A stretch of 33,235 bases of DNA from Rhodospirillales bacterium Ga0074136 (GTDB lineage Bacteria; Pseudomonadota; Alphaproteobacteria; Acetobacterales; Acetobacteraceae), in contig LNEW01000061.1 in the NCBI GenBank assembly GCA_001464375.1, forward strand, positions 1 through 33,235. The letters are read 5' to 3'. Under the pieces are notes generated by a model. The model saw nothing but the letters and a program-made list of their open reading frames with translations, had not been told where the DNA came from and ran no database searches. Shown one piece after another: positions 1-8,031 of this stretch. The position numbers and the translations under genes were made by a program. Position 1 is the first letter of the stretch. Each line of letters begins with the position of its first letter.

Positions 1-780
1 AAGGCAGCGGTGGTCACCGGCGGCGGCAACGGGATCGGGCGCGCCGTGTGCCTGGCCTTCGCGGCGCGCGGCGCACGGGTCCTGGTGGTCGACCGGGACG
101 CCGCCGCGGCGGATGCGGTGGCGGCCGAGATCGGCGCCGACCGGGCGCTGGGTTGCGTGGCCGACGTGACGCGCGCCGCCGATGTCGCCGGCTATGTCGC
201 GCGTGCCCTGGACGCCTTCGGCCGCATCGACTGCTTCCACAACAATGCCGGCATCGAGGGGCGCATCGCGCCGATCGTCGACACCGCGGAAGCCGATTTC
301 GATGCCGTCATGGCGGTCAATGTGAAGGGTGTCTTCCTCGGCCTGAAGCACGTGCTGCCGGTGATGATCCGCCAGGGCGCGGGCGCGGTGGTGAACACCG
401 CCTCGACCGCCGGGCTGGTCGGCACGGCGAACATGCCGGCCTATGTCGCCTCGAAGCATGCCGTGCTGGGGCTGACGAAATCGGCGGCGGGCGAGGTCGG
501 GCCGCTCGGCATCCGCGTGAATGCCGTCTGCCCGGGGCCGATCGACACGCGCATGATCCGCGACATCGAACGCCAGATCTCGCCCAACCGGCCCGAGAGT
601 GTCGAGGCGGCCTATACCGCCGGCATCCCGCTGCGGCGCTATGGCACGGTCGAGGAAGTGGCGAATGTCGTGCTGTTCCTGTGCTCGGACCTCGCCGGCA
701 ATGTCACCGGCGCGCAGTACGTGATCGATGGCGGGCGCACCGCCGCGCCGGCGGGCGTGTCCCAGACGATGCAGGCCTGA
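1..780 (+). CDS. SDR family NAD(P)-dependent oxidoreductase, 5' partial
   Basis: Short-chain dehydrogenase with a Rossmann fold. The reading frame is open to the left edge and begins mid-protein (KAAVVTGGGNGIGRA), so the true start lies a few codons outside the window and about 259 residues are visible. Seen: the nucleotide-binding TGGGNGIG motif right at the edge, the structural NNAG motif (HNNAGIEG), catalytic Tyr and Lys in YVASK, the PGPIDTRM segment after the active site, and the C-terminal VTGAQYVIDGG typical of classical SDRs. These motifs fix the family but not the substrate; oxidation or reduction of an alcohol/ketone is the family role. It runs convergently with the next gene, with 86 bp between stops and no clear terminator. 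Confidence 0.93.
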   Translation, partial: KAAVVTGGGNGIGRAVCLAFAARGARVLVVDRDAAAADAVAAEIGADRALGCVADVTRAADVAGYVARALDAFGRIDCFHNNAGIEGRIAPIVDTAEADFDAVMAVNVKGVFLGLKHVLPVMIRQGAGAVVNTASTAGLVGTANMPAYVASKHAVLGLTKSAAGEVGPLGIRVNAVCPGPIDTRMIRDIERQISPNRPESVEAAYTAGIPLRRYGTVEEVANVVLFLCSDLAGNVTGAQYVIDGGRTAAPAGVSQTMQA

Positions 781-866
781 GCGGGTTCTCGCGACCGCGG
801 CGCCCCAGCATCGAGGATGCGGCCAGTGGGGACGCGCGCGCCGTACCAGCGCCGGCGCAGGGTGCG

Positions 867-3800
867 TCAGCCCGGCGCGAGGCCCGCGAGCCGCTTACGC
901 ACCGCCGCGAGGTTGCGCGCCTTGACGTGCCCGAAGCCCTTCGCGCCGGCCCAGGCCTCGGCCCAGTCGCAGGCCTGCGCGTGGGTGGCGGGCAGCGTCG
1001 CGAGGAAGCGCTCGATCCCGGTGCGGAATTCGCCCGGCAGCGCGCGTTCCATGCGCCGTTCCTCGGTGCGGACGAAGGGGTCGAGCGCGGTGCCGCGCAG
1101 CGCCTTGCCGTGCCGCAGCAGCGCCATCGCGCGCAGCATCCAGGGGCCGAAGGCGCGCTTGGCGGGCACGCCGGTGACCGGGTCGGTCTTGGCCAGGATC
1201 GGCGGCGCGAGATGCATCTCGATGCGCGTCGTGCCGGTGAAGGACTGCGCGAGCGTCGCCCGCCAGGCGGGGTCGGCATGCAGGCGCGCGACCTCGTATT
1301 CGTCCTTGTAGGCCATCAGGCGGTGCAGTTGCGTCGCGACGGCGCGCGCGAGGCGTTCCTCGCCGGGGATGGCGGCGGCTTCTGCGGCACGCACGCGCGC
1401 GACCAAACCCGCGTAGTCGCGGGCGTAGCGCGCGGACTGGTAGGCCGTGAGGTCGGCGACGCGGCGCGCCACCAGCGCATCCAGCGTCTCGGCGGCCTCG
1501 GCCGGCGGCTGCAGGTCTTCCAGCGCCGCCGCACGGCCGCGGGCGAAGGCTTCCTTGTTCAGCGCCACCTGCGCGCCGTTGAGTTCCAGCGCACGCCCGA
1601 TCGCCTCGGCGCTCAGCGGCACCAGGCCACGCTGATAGGCGATGCCGAGCAGGAAGACGTTCAGCATCACCGCATCGCCAAGTTCCGCCGTGACGCGCGC
1701 GGTGCCCGGCAGGGCGATGGTCTCGCGGCAGGCGCTGCGGATGCTGGCCAGCATCTCCGCGGCGCGGTAGCGCGTGCCGGTGTCCTTGACGAATTGCGCG
1801 GTGGGCGCGAGGTCGGCATTCACCACCGCGACGCTGCGCGCGGACCCCAGCAGCGGCCGCGCCGTGGTGCCATGCGCCACCACCATGTCGGCGGCGATCA
1901 GCAGGTCGGCCCCGCCGGCGCCGATGCGCGCGCCGGCGATGGCATCCGGCGCAGCCCCCACCGCGCCGATGCGCAGCTGCGCGTACACGCCGCCACCCTT
2001 CTGCGCGAGGCCGAGGAAATCCAGGCTGCGCACCGGCCGCCCCTCCAGATGCGCCGCCTGCGCCAGGATGGCGGCGAGCGACGACACCCCCTGCCCGCCC
2101 ACGCCCGCCATCAGCAGGTTCCAGGGTTCGGCACCGATCACCGGGAGCGTCGGTTCGGGCGGCGCGGCGCCCTGCGCCGTGACCACGTGTTCCGCCGGCC
2201 GCGCGCCGACCAGTGTGACGAAGGACGGGCAGAAGCCCTGAACGCAGGAAAGGTCCTGGTTGCAGGCGGATTGGTCGATGCGGCGCTTGCGGCCGAATTC
2301 GGTCTCGACCGGTTCCACCGCCAGGCAGTTCGACGCGCGCGAGCAATCGCCGCAATCCTCGCACACGCGCGGGTTGATCATGACGCGGCGCTCGGCCTTG
2401 GGGGCCAGGTCGCGCTTGCGCTTGCGGCGGCGTTCCGTGGCGCATTCCTGGTCGTAGATGATGGCGGTGACACCGGGCACGGCGCGCAATTCGCGCTGCA
2501 CGGCGTCGAGTTGCGACCGGTGATGAAAGCCGGTGCCCGGCGGGATCAGCGGGTTGCCGCGGTGGCGGTCCTCGTCGTCGGCCACGATCTCGATGCGCTG
2601 CACGCCCTCGGCGCGCAGCGCGGCGGCGATGTGCGGGACATTGATCTCGCCCTCGGGCATCTGCCCGCCGGTCATGGCGACGGCGCCATTGACCAGGATC
2701 TTGAAGGTCATGTTGGCCTTCGCGGCGACGGCGAAGCGCACCGTCAGGCTGCCCGAATGGCCCCAGGTGCCGTCGCCGATATTGGCGAAGACGTGCTTTT
2801 CGCTGGTGAAGTGGCACTGGCCGATCCAGGGCATGCCCTCGCCGCCCATCTGGGTGAACAGGTCGGAATTCCGATCCATGTTCTTGGCCAGGTAGTGGCA
2901 GCCGATGCCGGCCAGCGCGCGCGAACCCTCGGGGATCCTGGTCGAGGAATTGTGCGGGCAGCCGGGACAGAAATACGGGTCGCGCGCATGCAGCGGCGCG
3001 GCCTGCGCGGCGGCCAGCGCATCCAGTTCGGCGATGCGGTCGTGCAGGCGGTTGGTGCGCAGCGCTTCGGGCAGGCGTGCGGCCAGCGCGCGCAGCATCT
3101 GCCCGGTGTCGAGCTCGGTCAGGTCGGACAGCAGGGGGCGGCCGTGCTCGTCCTTCTTGCCGACCACCCGTGGCCGCACGGGCGCATGGAACAGCGCGTC
3201 GCGCAGCTGCCATTCCAGCATCGGGCGGCGGTCCTCGATGACCAGCACTTCCTCCAGCCCATCGGCGAAGGCGCGCGCGGCCTCGGTGTCCATCGGCCAG
3301 GCGAGGCCGACCTTCCAGATGCGCAGCCCGGCATCGCGCGCCATGGCGTCGGTGATGCCGGCCTCCTCCAGCGCCTGGCGGAACACCGCATAGGCCTTGC
3401 CGCGCACGGCGATGCCGAAGCGCGCGTGCGGGCCGTCGAGCACGATGCGGTCGAAGCCGTTGGCACGGGCGAAGGCCACCGCATGCGGCAGCTTGAAGTG
3501 GCGCAGCCGGGCCTCCTGCGCGATCGGCGCGTCGCGCAGCCGGATGTGCAGCCCATCCGGAGAGGGCTCCATGCCCACCGGGTCATGCGTGACGTAGCGG
3601 GACGGGTCGAGCAACACGGTCATGGACGCGTCCATGGTGTCCGCCACGCATTTCATGCCGGCCCAGGTGCCGGCGAAGCGCGACAGCGCGATGGCCTTCA
3701 GGCCGAACTCCAGCACCTCGCCGACATCGGCGGGGTCGAGCACCGGGATCTCGGCATCCATGAAGGCGTATTCGCAGCCGGAGGTGATGGTAGAGGACTT

Positions 3801-4268
3801 GCTCGACGGATCATCGCCGGCCAGCGCCAGCACGCCACCGCGCGGCGCGGTGCCGGCTGAATTCGCATGGCGCAGCACGTCGCCCGACCGATCCACCCCG
3901 GGGCCCTTGCCGTACCAGATGGCGAACACGCCCTCGACCGTGGCGCCCGGCGTCAGCCCGACCTGCTGCGTGCCCCAGATGGCGGCGGCGGCGAGGTCCT
4001 CGTTCAACCCCGGCTGGAAGACCACGTCGTGCGCCTTCAGCCGCACCGCCTGCCTGGCCAATTCGCGGTCGAACCCGCCCAGCGGCGAGCCGCGATAGCC
4101 GGAGATGAAGCCGCCGGTCTTCCACCCCAGCGCGGCATCCATCTCGCGCCGCAGGAGCGGCAGGCGCACCAGCGCCTGGGTACCGGTGAGCAGCACCGGC
4201 CCGCCCACGGCGTCCCAGCGTTCCTCGAGCGTCGCGTCGGGTCGGATGATGCTGCCCATGGCCGTCAT
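867..4268 (-). CDS. Indolepyruvate ferredoxin oxidoreductase family protein (fused alpha-gamma)
   Basis: Large thiamine-diphosphate/iron-sulfur 2-oxoacid oxidoreductase, about 1133 aa, predicted to decarboxylate aryl pyruvates (from aromatic amino acids) to acyl-CoA while reducing ferredoxin. Domain order seen: N-terminal pyrimidine-binding half; a CPGCPHNSS motif near residue 430; the TPP motif GDGTWGHSG near 495-505; two Cys clusters near 630-685 (CEDCGDCSRASNC and CNQDLSCVQGFC) for 4Fe-4S centres; the gamma domain from about 715 (GVGGQGVSS); and a long C-terminal region resembling DUF6537 found in this family. Start: an in-frame TTG at 4295 extends the frame, but ATG at 4268 (MTAMGS) or 4259 is more natural; no strong ribosome site decides. 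Divergent from an Lrp/AsnC gene, its likely regulator. Confidence 0.93.
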   Translation of the reverse strand: MTAMGSIIRPDATLEERWDAVGGPVLLTGTQALVRLPLLRREMDAALGWKTGGFISGYRGSPLGGFDRELARQAVRLKAHDVVFQPGLNEDLAAAAIWGTQQVGLTPGATVEGVFAIWYGKGPGVDRSGDVLRHANSAGTAPRGGVLALAGDDPSSKSSTITSGCEYAFMDAEIPVLDPADVGEVLEFGLKAIALSRFAGTWAGMKCVADTMDASMTVLLDPSRYVTHDPVGMEPSPDGLHIRLRDAPIAQEARLRHFKLPHAVAFARANGFDRIVLDGPHARFGIAVRGKAYAVFRQALEEAGITDAMARDAGLRIWKVGLAWPMDTEAARAFADGLEEVLVIEDRRPMLEWQLRDALFHAPVRPRVVGKKDEHGRPLLSDLTELDTGQMLRALAARLPEALRTNRLHDRIAELDALAAAQAAPLHARDPYFCPGCPHNSSTRIPEGSRALAGIGCHYLAKNMDRNSDLFTQMGGEGMPWIGQCHFTSEKHVFANIGDGTWGHSGSLTVRFAVAAKANMTFKILVNGAVAMTGGQMPEGEINVPHIAAALRAEGVQRIEIVADDEDRHRGNPLIPPGTGFHHRSQLDAVQRELRAVPGVTAIIYDQECATERRRKRKRDLAPKAERRVMINPRVCEDCGDCSRASNCLAVEPVETEFGRKRRIDQSACNQDLSCVQGFCPSFVTLVGARPAEHVVTAQGAAPPEPTLPVIGAEPWNLLMAGVGGQGVSSLAAILAQAAHLEGRPVRSLDFLGLAQKGGGVYAQLRIGAVGAAPDAIAGARIGAGGADLLIAADMVVAHGTTARPLLGSARSVAVVNADLAPTAQFVKDTGTRYRAAEMLASIRSACRETIALPGTARVTAELGDAVMLNVFLLGIAYQRGLVPLSAEAIGRALELNGAQVALNKEAFARGRAAALEDLQPPAEAAETLDALVARRVADLTAYQSARYARDYAGLVARVRAAEAAAIPGEERLARAVATQLHRLMAYKDEYEVARLHADPAWRATLAQSFTGTTRIEMHLAPPILAKTDPVTGVPAKRAFGPWMLRAMALLRHGKALRGTALDPFVRTEERRMERALPGEFRTGIERFLATLPATHAQACDWAEAWAGAKGFGHVKARNLAAVRKRLAGLAPG

Positions 4269-4378
4269 GTTGGGGGTCCCGGACCAGTCTGCCAATGCCA
4301 GGATGATGCGCCCAACGGCACGGCGGTTCTTTTCGATTCCTGTTGTGCAGCGCCGAAGAGACGGAACATCCTGCCGCG

Positions 4379-4831
4379 ATGGACGCCATCGACCGAAAAA
4401 TCCTCCGCGCGCTGGCCCGCCGGGCGCGCCTCACCAATGCCGAACTGGCCGAGGAGGTGGGGCTGTCGCCATCGCCCTGCTGGACGCGGGTGAAGCGCCT
4501 GGAGCAGGCGGGCGTGATCCAGGGCTACCACGCCATGCTGGACCAGGCCGCACTCGGCCTGCCCGACACGGTGTTCCTGGAAGTGATGATGGAGCGCCAC
4601 GACGATACGCACCTTGCGCGCTTCGAGGAAGCGGTGCTGGCGATCCCCGAGGTGCTGGAATGCTGGCTGGTGACCGGCGAATACGACTACATGCTGAAGG
4701 CGGCGGTGGGGGGCACCGCGGGCTATGAACGCCTGCTGCGCGAGAGGATCTACCGCCTGCCCGGTGTGCGCCACACGCGCACCGCCTTCACGCTGCGCTG
4801 CCTGAAGCGCACCGTCTCGCCGGTCCCCTGA
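4379..4831 (+). CDS. Lrp/AsnC family transcriptional regulator
   Basis: 150-aa feast/famine regulator. Seen: it begins MDAIDRKILRALAR, the classic first helix of the family. An AsnC-type winged helix-turn-helix follows (residues about 5-62, NAELAEEVGLSPSPCWTRVK as recognition region). The C-terminal ligand-binding RAM domain (about 68-145) contains the conserved CWLVTGEYDYMLK stretch. A TTG 12 codons upstream would extend the frame, but the protein alignment favours ATG at 4379. It is divergently transcribed from the indolepyruvate oxidoreductase, with about 110 bp between the start codons. Lrp-type regulators often control an adjacent divergent amino-acid catabolic gene, so control by an aromatic amino acid is a reasonable inference. 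The sequence does not show the ligand. Confidence 0.93.
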   Translation: MDAIDRKILRALARRARLTNAELAEEVGLSPSPCWTRVKRLEQAGVIQGYHAMLDQAALGLPDTVFLEVMMERHDDTHLARFEEAVLAIPEVLECWLVTGEYDYMLKAAVGGTAGYERLLRERIYRLPGVRHTRTAFTLRCLKRTVSPVP

Positions 4832-4874
4832 GCGACGCCGTCAGGCCCTTACGACGTGACGGGGGGTCGCGATC

Positions 4875-5057
4875 TCAACGTGGCCGGGCATCGCTGTAAT
4901 GCGCCCCGATCGTGCGATACGCGTTCAGCACGCCGAACAGCAGCAGGCCCCAGGCGAAGATGGTGATGCCGGCATCCTTGGCCGCAGCGGCGAGGAACAG
5001 CCCCACCAGCGCCAGCAGGCCGTAGACGATCAGGAAGAAGGCGCGGGCACCGGTCAT
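4875..5057 (-). CDS. Small two-helix membrane protein coupled to ccoS
   Basis: 60-aa protein, not assigned to a named family. Seen: two hydrophobic segments, about residues 6-25 (FFLIVYGLLALVGLFLAAAA) and 31-48 (TIFAWGLLLFGVLNAY), separated by a short polar turn (KDAG), with a polar basic tail. Its ATG overlaps the ccoS stop (ATGA at 5054-5057), so it is translationally coupled and is the last gene of the cco operon. The next gene downstream is convergent. Size, hydrophobicity and position fit an accessory subunit or assembly factor of the cbb3 oxidase, but that is inference from context. A short shadow frame overlaps it and lacks membrane character. Confidence 0.75.
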   Translation of the reverse strand: MTGARAFFLIVYGLLALVGLFLAAAAKDAGITIFAWGLLLFGVLNAYRTIGAHYSDARPR

Positions 5058-5215
5058 TTCGGGCTCTCCTTGCGGGGTTGGTCATCGAACAGGATGCGGG
5101 CAGCCGCCCCATCGAGGTCTTCGTATTGGCGCGATCGCAGCGCCCAGAGGAATCCCGCCAGGCCCACCAGGCCCAGCAGCAGCGAGACAGGGATCAGGTA
5201 GACCAGGATGTCCAT
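5054..5215 (-). CDS. ccoS: cbb3-type cytochrome oxidase assembly protein CcoS
   Basis: 53-aa single-span membrane protein. Seen: it starts MDILVYLIPVS, followed by one hydrophobic helix (residues about 3-25), then the family hallmark RSRQYEDLDGAAARILFDD in the cytoplasmic tail. CcoS is required in known systems for inserting cofactors (heme and copper) into cbb3 oxidase. It starts 3 bases after the ccoI stop codon, and its own stop overlaps the start of the following 60-aa membrane protein. The length is typical of the family (about 45-60 aa). Confidence 0.93.
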   Translation of the reverse strand: MDILVYLIPVSLLLGLVGLAGFLWALRSRQYEDLDGAAARILFDDQPRKESPK

Positions 5216-5218
5216 GCG

Positions 5219-7561
5219 TCAGTCCTTCCCCGCGCGCAGCGCATTCATCACGACGATGATGGAGGATGACGCCATGACCAGCGCCGCGATCAGCGGCGTG
5301 ACCAGCCCGGCCACCGCCAGCGGCACCGCCAGCACGTTGTAGACCACCGAGAAGCCGATGTTCTGCCGTGCGATCGCCTGCGCGCGCCGCGCGATGCGCA
5401 CCGCCGCCGGCAGCATGGCGAGACCCTCGCGCTGCAGCATCAGGTCGGCCGCGGTCTGCGCGAGGTCGGTGGCCCCAGCGGGGCTCGCCGAGACATGCGC
5501 GGCGGCCAGTGCCGCGGCATCGTTGATGCCATCACCGACCATCAGCGGGTGGCGGCCCTGCGCCATCAGCGCCGCGATGCGCGCCTGCTTGTCCAGCGGG
5601 TCGGCGCCGGCGCGCCAATCGGCGATGCCGGCCTGCCAGGCCAAGGCGGCGACCGCGCCCTTCCCATCGCCCGACAGCAGTTCCGCCTTCAAGCCCAGTG
5701 CCGCCAGCGCCGCCACCGCCTCCGGCGCGTCCTCCCGCATGCGATCGGCGAAGCGGAACAGGACGGGCGCGGCGTCGCCCTCGCGGAACGCCAGCGTCAT
5801 GCCGTCGCTCGATGCCGGCAGGCCGAGGAAGGCCAGCGAACCGAGCCGCGCGGCACCCGCCTCCAGCCCCTGCCCCGCGACCTCCCGCACACCTTGCACG
5901 AGAGGCGCCTCGGGGCAGGCGCGCGCCAGCGCCTGCGCCAATGGATGGCGCGACGCGCGCGCCAGGCCCGCCGCGCGCGCCAGCACCGTGTCGTCCTGCC
6001 CTTCCGGCAACAGCACCGGCCGGCCTTCGGTGAGCGTGCCCGTCTTGTCCAGCACCGCATGGTCGGCACCGGCAAGGCGTTCCAGCGCGGTCGCCGATGT
6101 CACGAGCACGCCGCGGCGGAACAGTGCCCCCACCGCCACCACCTGCACCGCCGGCACCGCCAGCGCGAGCGCGCAGGGGCAGGTGATCAGCAGCACGCAG
6201 ACGGCATTCACCAGCGCGACCTGCCAGGGCGCATCCAGCACGCCCCACCACAGCAGGAAGGTCGCCGCCGCCACCGCATGCGCCACCGGGACGTAGATGC
6301 GCGAGGCACGATCCGCGAGGGCGACGAAACGGCCCTTGGCCTGCTCGGCGCGTTCCAGCAGCCGCGCCATGGCGGCGAGCGATCCGTCCTTCGCCGCGGC
6401 GCTGATCGTCATGGTGAAGGCCGCGCCCATGTTCACCGCGCCGGCCGGCAGCGTGTCGGCCGCGGCGAAGGCGCGCGGCAGGCTTTCGCCGGTGGTGGCG
6501 GCGGCATCGAGCAGCGTCGCGTCGTCGCTCACGCCGTCCAGGCGCAGGCGTTCGCCGGCAGCGACCAGCACGCGCTCGCCGGCGGCGATGGCTTCGGCGG
6601 GCACCGCTTCGCTGCGGCCATCCGGCAGCAGGCGCGTCACCACGCCTTCCTGCAGCGCCAGCAATTCCGCGACCGATTGCCGCGCGCGGCGCCGCGCCGC
6701 GCGGTCCAGCACACGCCCGGCCAGCAGCAGCGCGATCAGCGCGGTGGCGCCGTCGAAATAGGTGTAGGGGCCATTGGTCCAGGTTTCGGACAGCGACATC
6801 GCCGCGGTGGCGAGAACGCCGAGCGAGACCGCCATGTCCATGGAGGGACGGCCGGCGCGCAGCGCTGCCCAGGCCGAGCGGTAAAAGGGCATGCCCGCCA
6901 CCAACACCACCGGCAGCCCGATCAGCGCGGCCAGCCAGTGCAGCCCGTGGCGCGTCGCCTCGCCCATGTCGCCGCCGACCCAGACGGCGACCGAGACAAG
7001 CATGACATTCATCGAACCAAAGAAGGCGATGCCGAGCGCACGGGTCAGGGCGCGGCCCTCGGCGTCCTCGGTGGCGCGCAGGCAGGCGGGCGACCACGGT
7101 GCGGTGCGGAAGCCGAGCCGTGCCAGCAGCCCGGCCAGGTCGTTGGCGCGCGCGGCTTCCCCGCGCCACGTCACGGACAGCCGGCGCGTGGCGAGCGCCG
7201 CGCGCGCCGAGAGCACGTCGGGTTCCGCCGCCAGCGCCTGTTCCACCAGCCAGACGCAGGCGCCGCAGGTCAGGCCAGAGACCACCAGGTCCAACCGCTG
7301 CACGCCGTCGGGTTCCGCGCTGGCGAAGGGTGCGAGGTCGGTCGCCGGCGCGGCCGTCTCGGGTCGCAGCGTGCCCGCCTCGGTTTCCTGCCGGCGGTAG
7401 AAGGCATCGAGGCCGAGGCCCGCGACCAGCCCGTGCGCGCCCTCGCAGCCCGTGCAGCAGAAGCGTGCCTGGCCCGGGGCGAGCCGCCCGCCGCAATGCG
7501 CGCAGGAAGCGGCCGAGACCCCGGCGGGCGCGAGCGGTGCGGTGCGCCCGATCAGGCTCAC
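5219..7561 (-). CDS. ccoI: Copper-translocating P1B-type ATPase CcoI/FixI
   Basis: 780-aa copper-exporting P-type ATPase of the CcoI/FixI type, which supplies copper for cbb3 oxidase assembly from the cytoplasmic membrane. Seen: an N-terminal Cys-rich motif (CAHCGG then CCTGC, residues about 18-38), an HMA domain with SGLTCGACV (about 94-102), membrane helices, the CPC ion-binding motif in TCPCALALAVP (about 459), the phosphorylation motif DKTGTLTEG (about 504), SRHPLAQ in the nucleotide domain, and the GDGINDAAAL hinge (about 674). Start: an upstream ATG at 7633 opens the frame but lies inside ccoH. The GTG at 7561 forms a GTGA overlap with the ccoH stop and gives a normal N-terminus (VSLIGRTAP), so it was chosen. 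Confidence 0.95.
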   Translation of the reverse strand: MSLIGRTAPLAPAGVSAASCAHCGGRLAPGQARFCCTGCEGAHGLVAGLGLDAFYRRQETEAGTLRPETAAPATDLAPFASAEPDGVQRLDLVVSGLTCGACVWLVEQALAAEPDVLSARAALATRRLSVTWRGEAARANDLAGLLARLGFRTAPWSPACLRATEDAEGRALTRALGIAFFGSMNVMLVSVAVWVGGDMGEATRHGLHWLAALIGLPVVLVAGMPFYRSAWAALRAGRPSMDMAVSLGVLATAAMSLSETWTNGPYTYFDGATALIALLLAGRVLDRAARRRARQSVAELLALQEGVVTRLLPDGRSEAVPAEAIAAGERVLVAAGERLRLDGVSDDATLLDAAATTGESLPRAFAAADTLPAGAVNMGAAFTMTISAAAKDGSLAAMARLLERAEQAKGRFVALADRASRIYVPVAHAVAAATFLLWWGVLDAPWQVALVNAVCVLLITCPCALALAVPAVQVVAVGALFRRGVLVTSATALERLAGADHAVLDKTGTLTEGRPVLLPEGQDDTVLARAAGLARASRHPLAQALARACPEAPLVQGVREVAGQGLEAGAARLGSLAFLGLPASSDGMTLAFREGDAAPVLFRFADRMREDAPEAVAALAALGLKAELLSGDGKGAVAALAWQAGIADWRAGADPLDKQARIAALMAQGRHPLMVGDGINDAAALAAAHVSASPAGATDLAQTAADLMLQREGLAMLPAAVRIARRAQAIARQNIGFSVVYNVLAVPLAVAGLVTPLIAALVMASSSIIVVMNALRAGKD

Positions 7562-8031
7562 GGGACGACCAGGCGGCGGCGGATGTCGAAGGCGGTCTCG
7601 TTCGGTCCGTACAGCGTGAGCCGCGCCTCCCACTGGCCGCGCTGCGGGGGCAGCGCCTCGGCCGCCCAGCGCCCGACGCCGCGCGGGGCGAAGACCAGCG
7701 GCAGTTCGGCCCCTGCCAGCGGGCGCAGCAGCACGCCCTCGATGCGACCGGCGATGGCACGGCCGTCGCGGTCGGTCGCGCTGACCGTCACGGCGCCGCC
7801 GGCCAGCGTGACCTCGGTTCGCCAGCCCAGCGCATCCTGGCGGGCGGCTTCCGCCAGCACCTGGTCGTAGCCGCGGCCGCGTTCATAGGCACGCGGCACC
7901 GTGACGCCGGTGAAGGTCGAGATGGCGAAATAGACCAGCACCAGGTTCACCAGGACGACGACCGTCATGCCGCCCACGAAGGCCCATGGGATCCAGCGGC
8001 CGCGCCGCGGGTCGAAGGTGGACGCGCTCAT
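7558..8031 (-). CDS. ccoH: Cytochrome oxidase assembly protein CcoH/FixH
   Basis: 157-aa membrane-anchored protein. Seen: a short N-terminus with RRGRWIPW, one transmembrane helix (residues about 17-38, MTVVVLVNLVLVYFAISTF), then a periplasmic domain with the family-typical AYERGRGYDQVLAEAARQ segment and a beta-rich C-terminus ending in RRRLVVP. FixH/CcoH is needed for cbb3 oxidase stability and assembly in species where it has been tested, and it interacts with CcoN and CcoI. The ATG at 8031 overlaps the ccoG stop as ATGA, and its own stop overlaps the GTG of ccoI, so the three are translationally coupled. Confidence 0.92.
   Translation of the reverse strand: MSASTFDPRRGRWIPWAFVGGMTVVVLVNLVLVYFAISTFTGVTVPRAYERGRGYDQVLAEAARQDALGWRTEVTLAGGAVTVSATDRDGRAIAGRIEGVLLRPLAGAELPLVFAPRGVGRWAAEALPPQRGQWEARLTLYGPNETAFDIRRRLVVP

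Noticed and set aside
48..3860. 1270-aa open frame on the plus strand opposite the indolepyruvate oxidoreductase gene
   Set aside because: It is rich in Arg, Gly, His and Ala without any motif, crosses the end of the SDR gene, and lies antisense to a gene with full catalytic motifs. Such frames are usual shadows in GC-rich DNA.
4838..4862. Hairpin CCGTCA/TGACGG between the Lrp gene and the cco operon end
   Set aside because: The stem is only six pairs with a 13-base loop and no T-run on either strand; too weak to call a terminator.
5495..7870. 791-aa plus-strand frame opposite ccoI
   Set aside because: Composition is Arg/Gln/His-rich with no domain; the minus strand carries every P-type ATPase motif.
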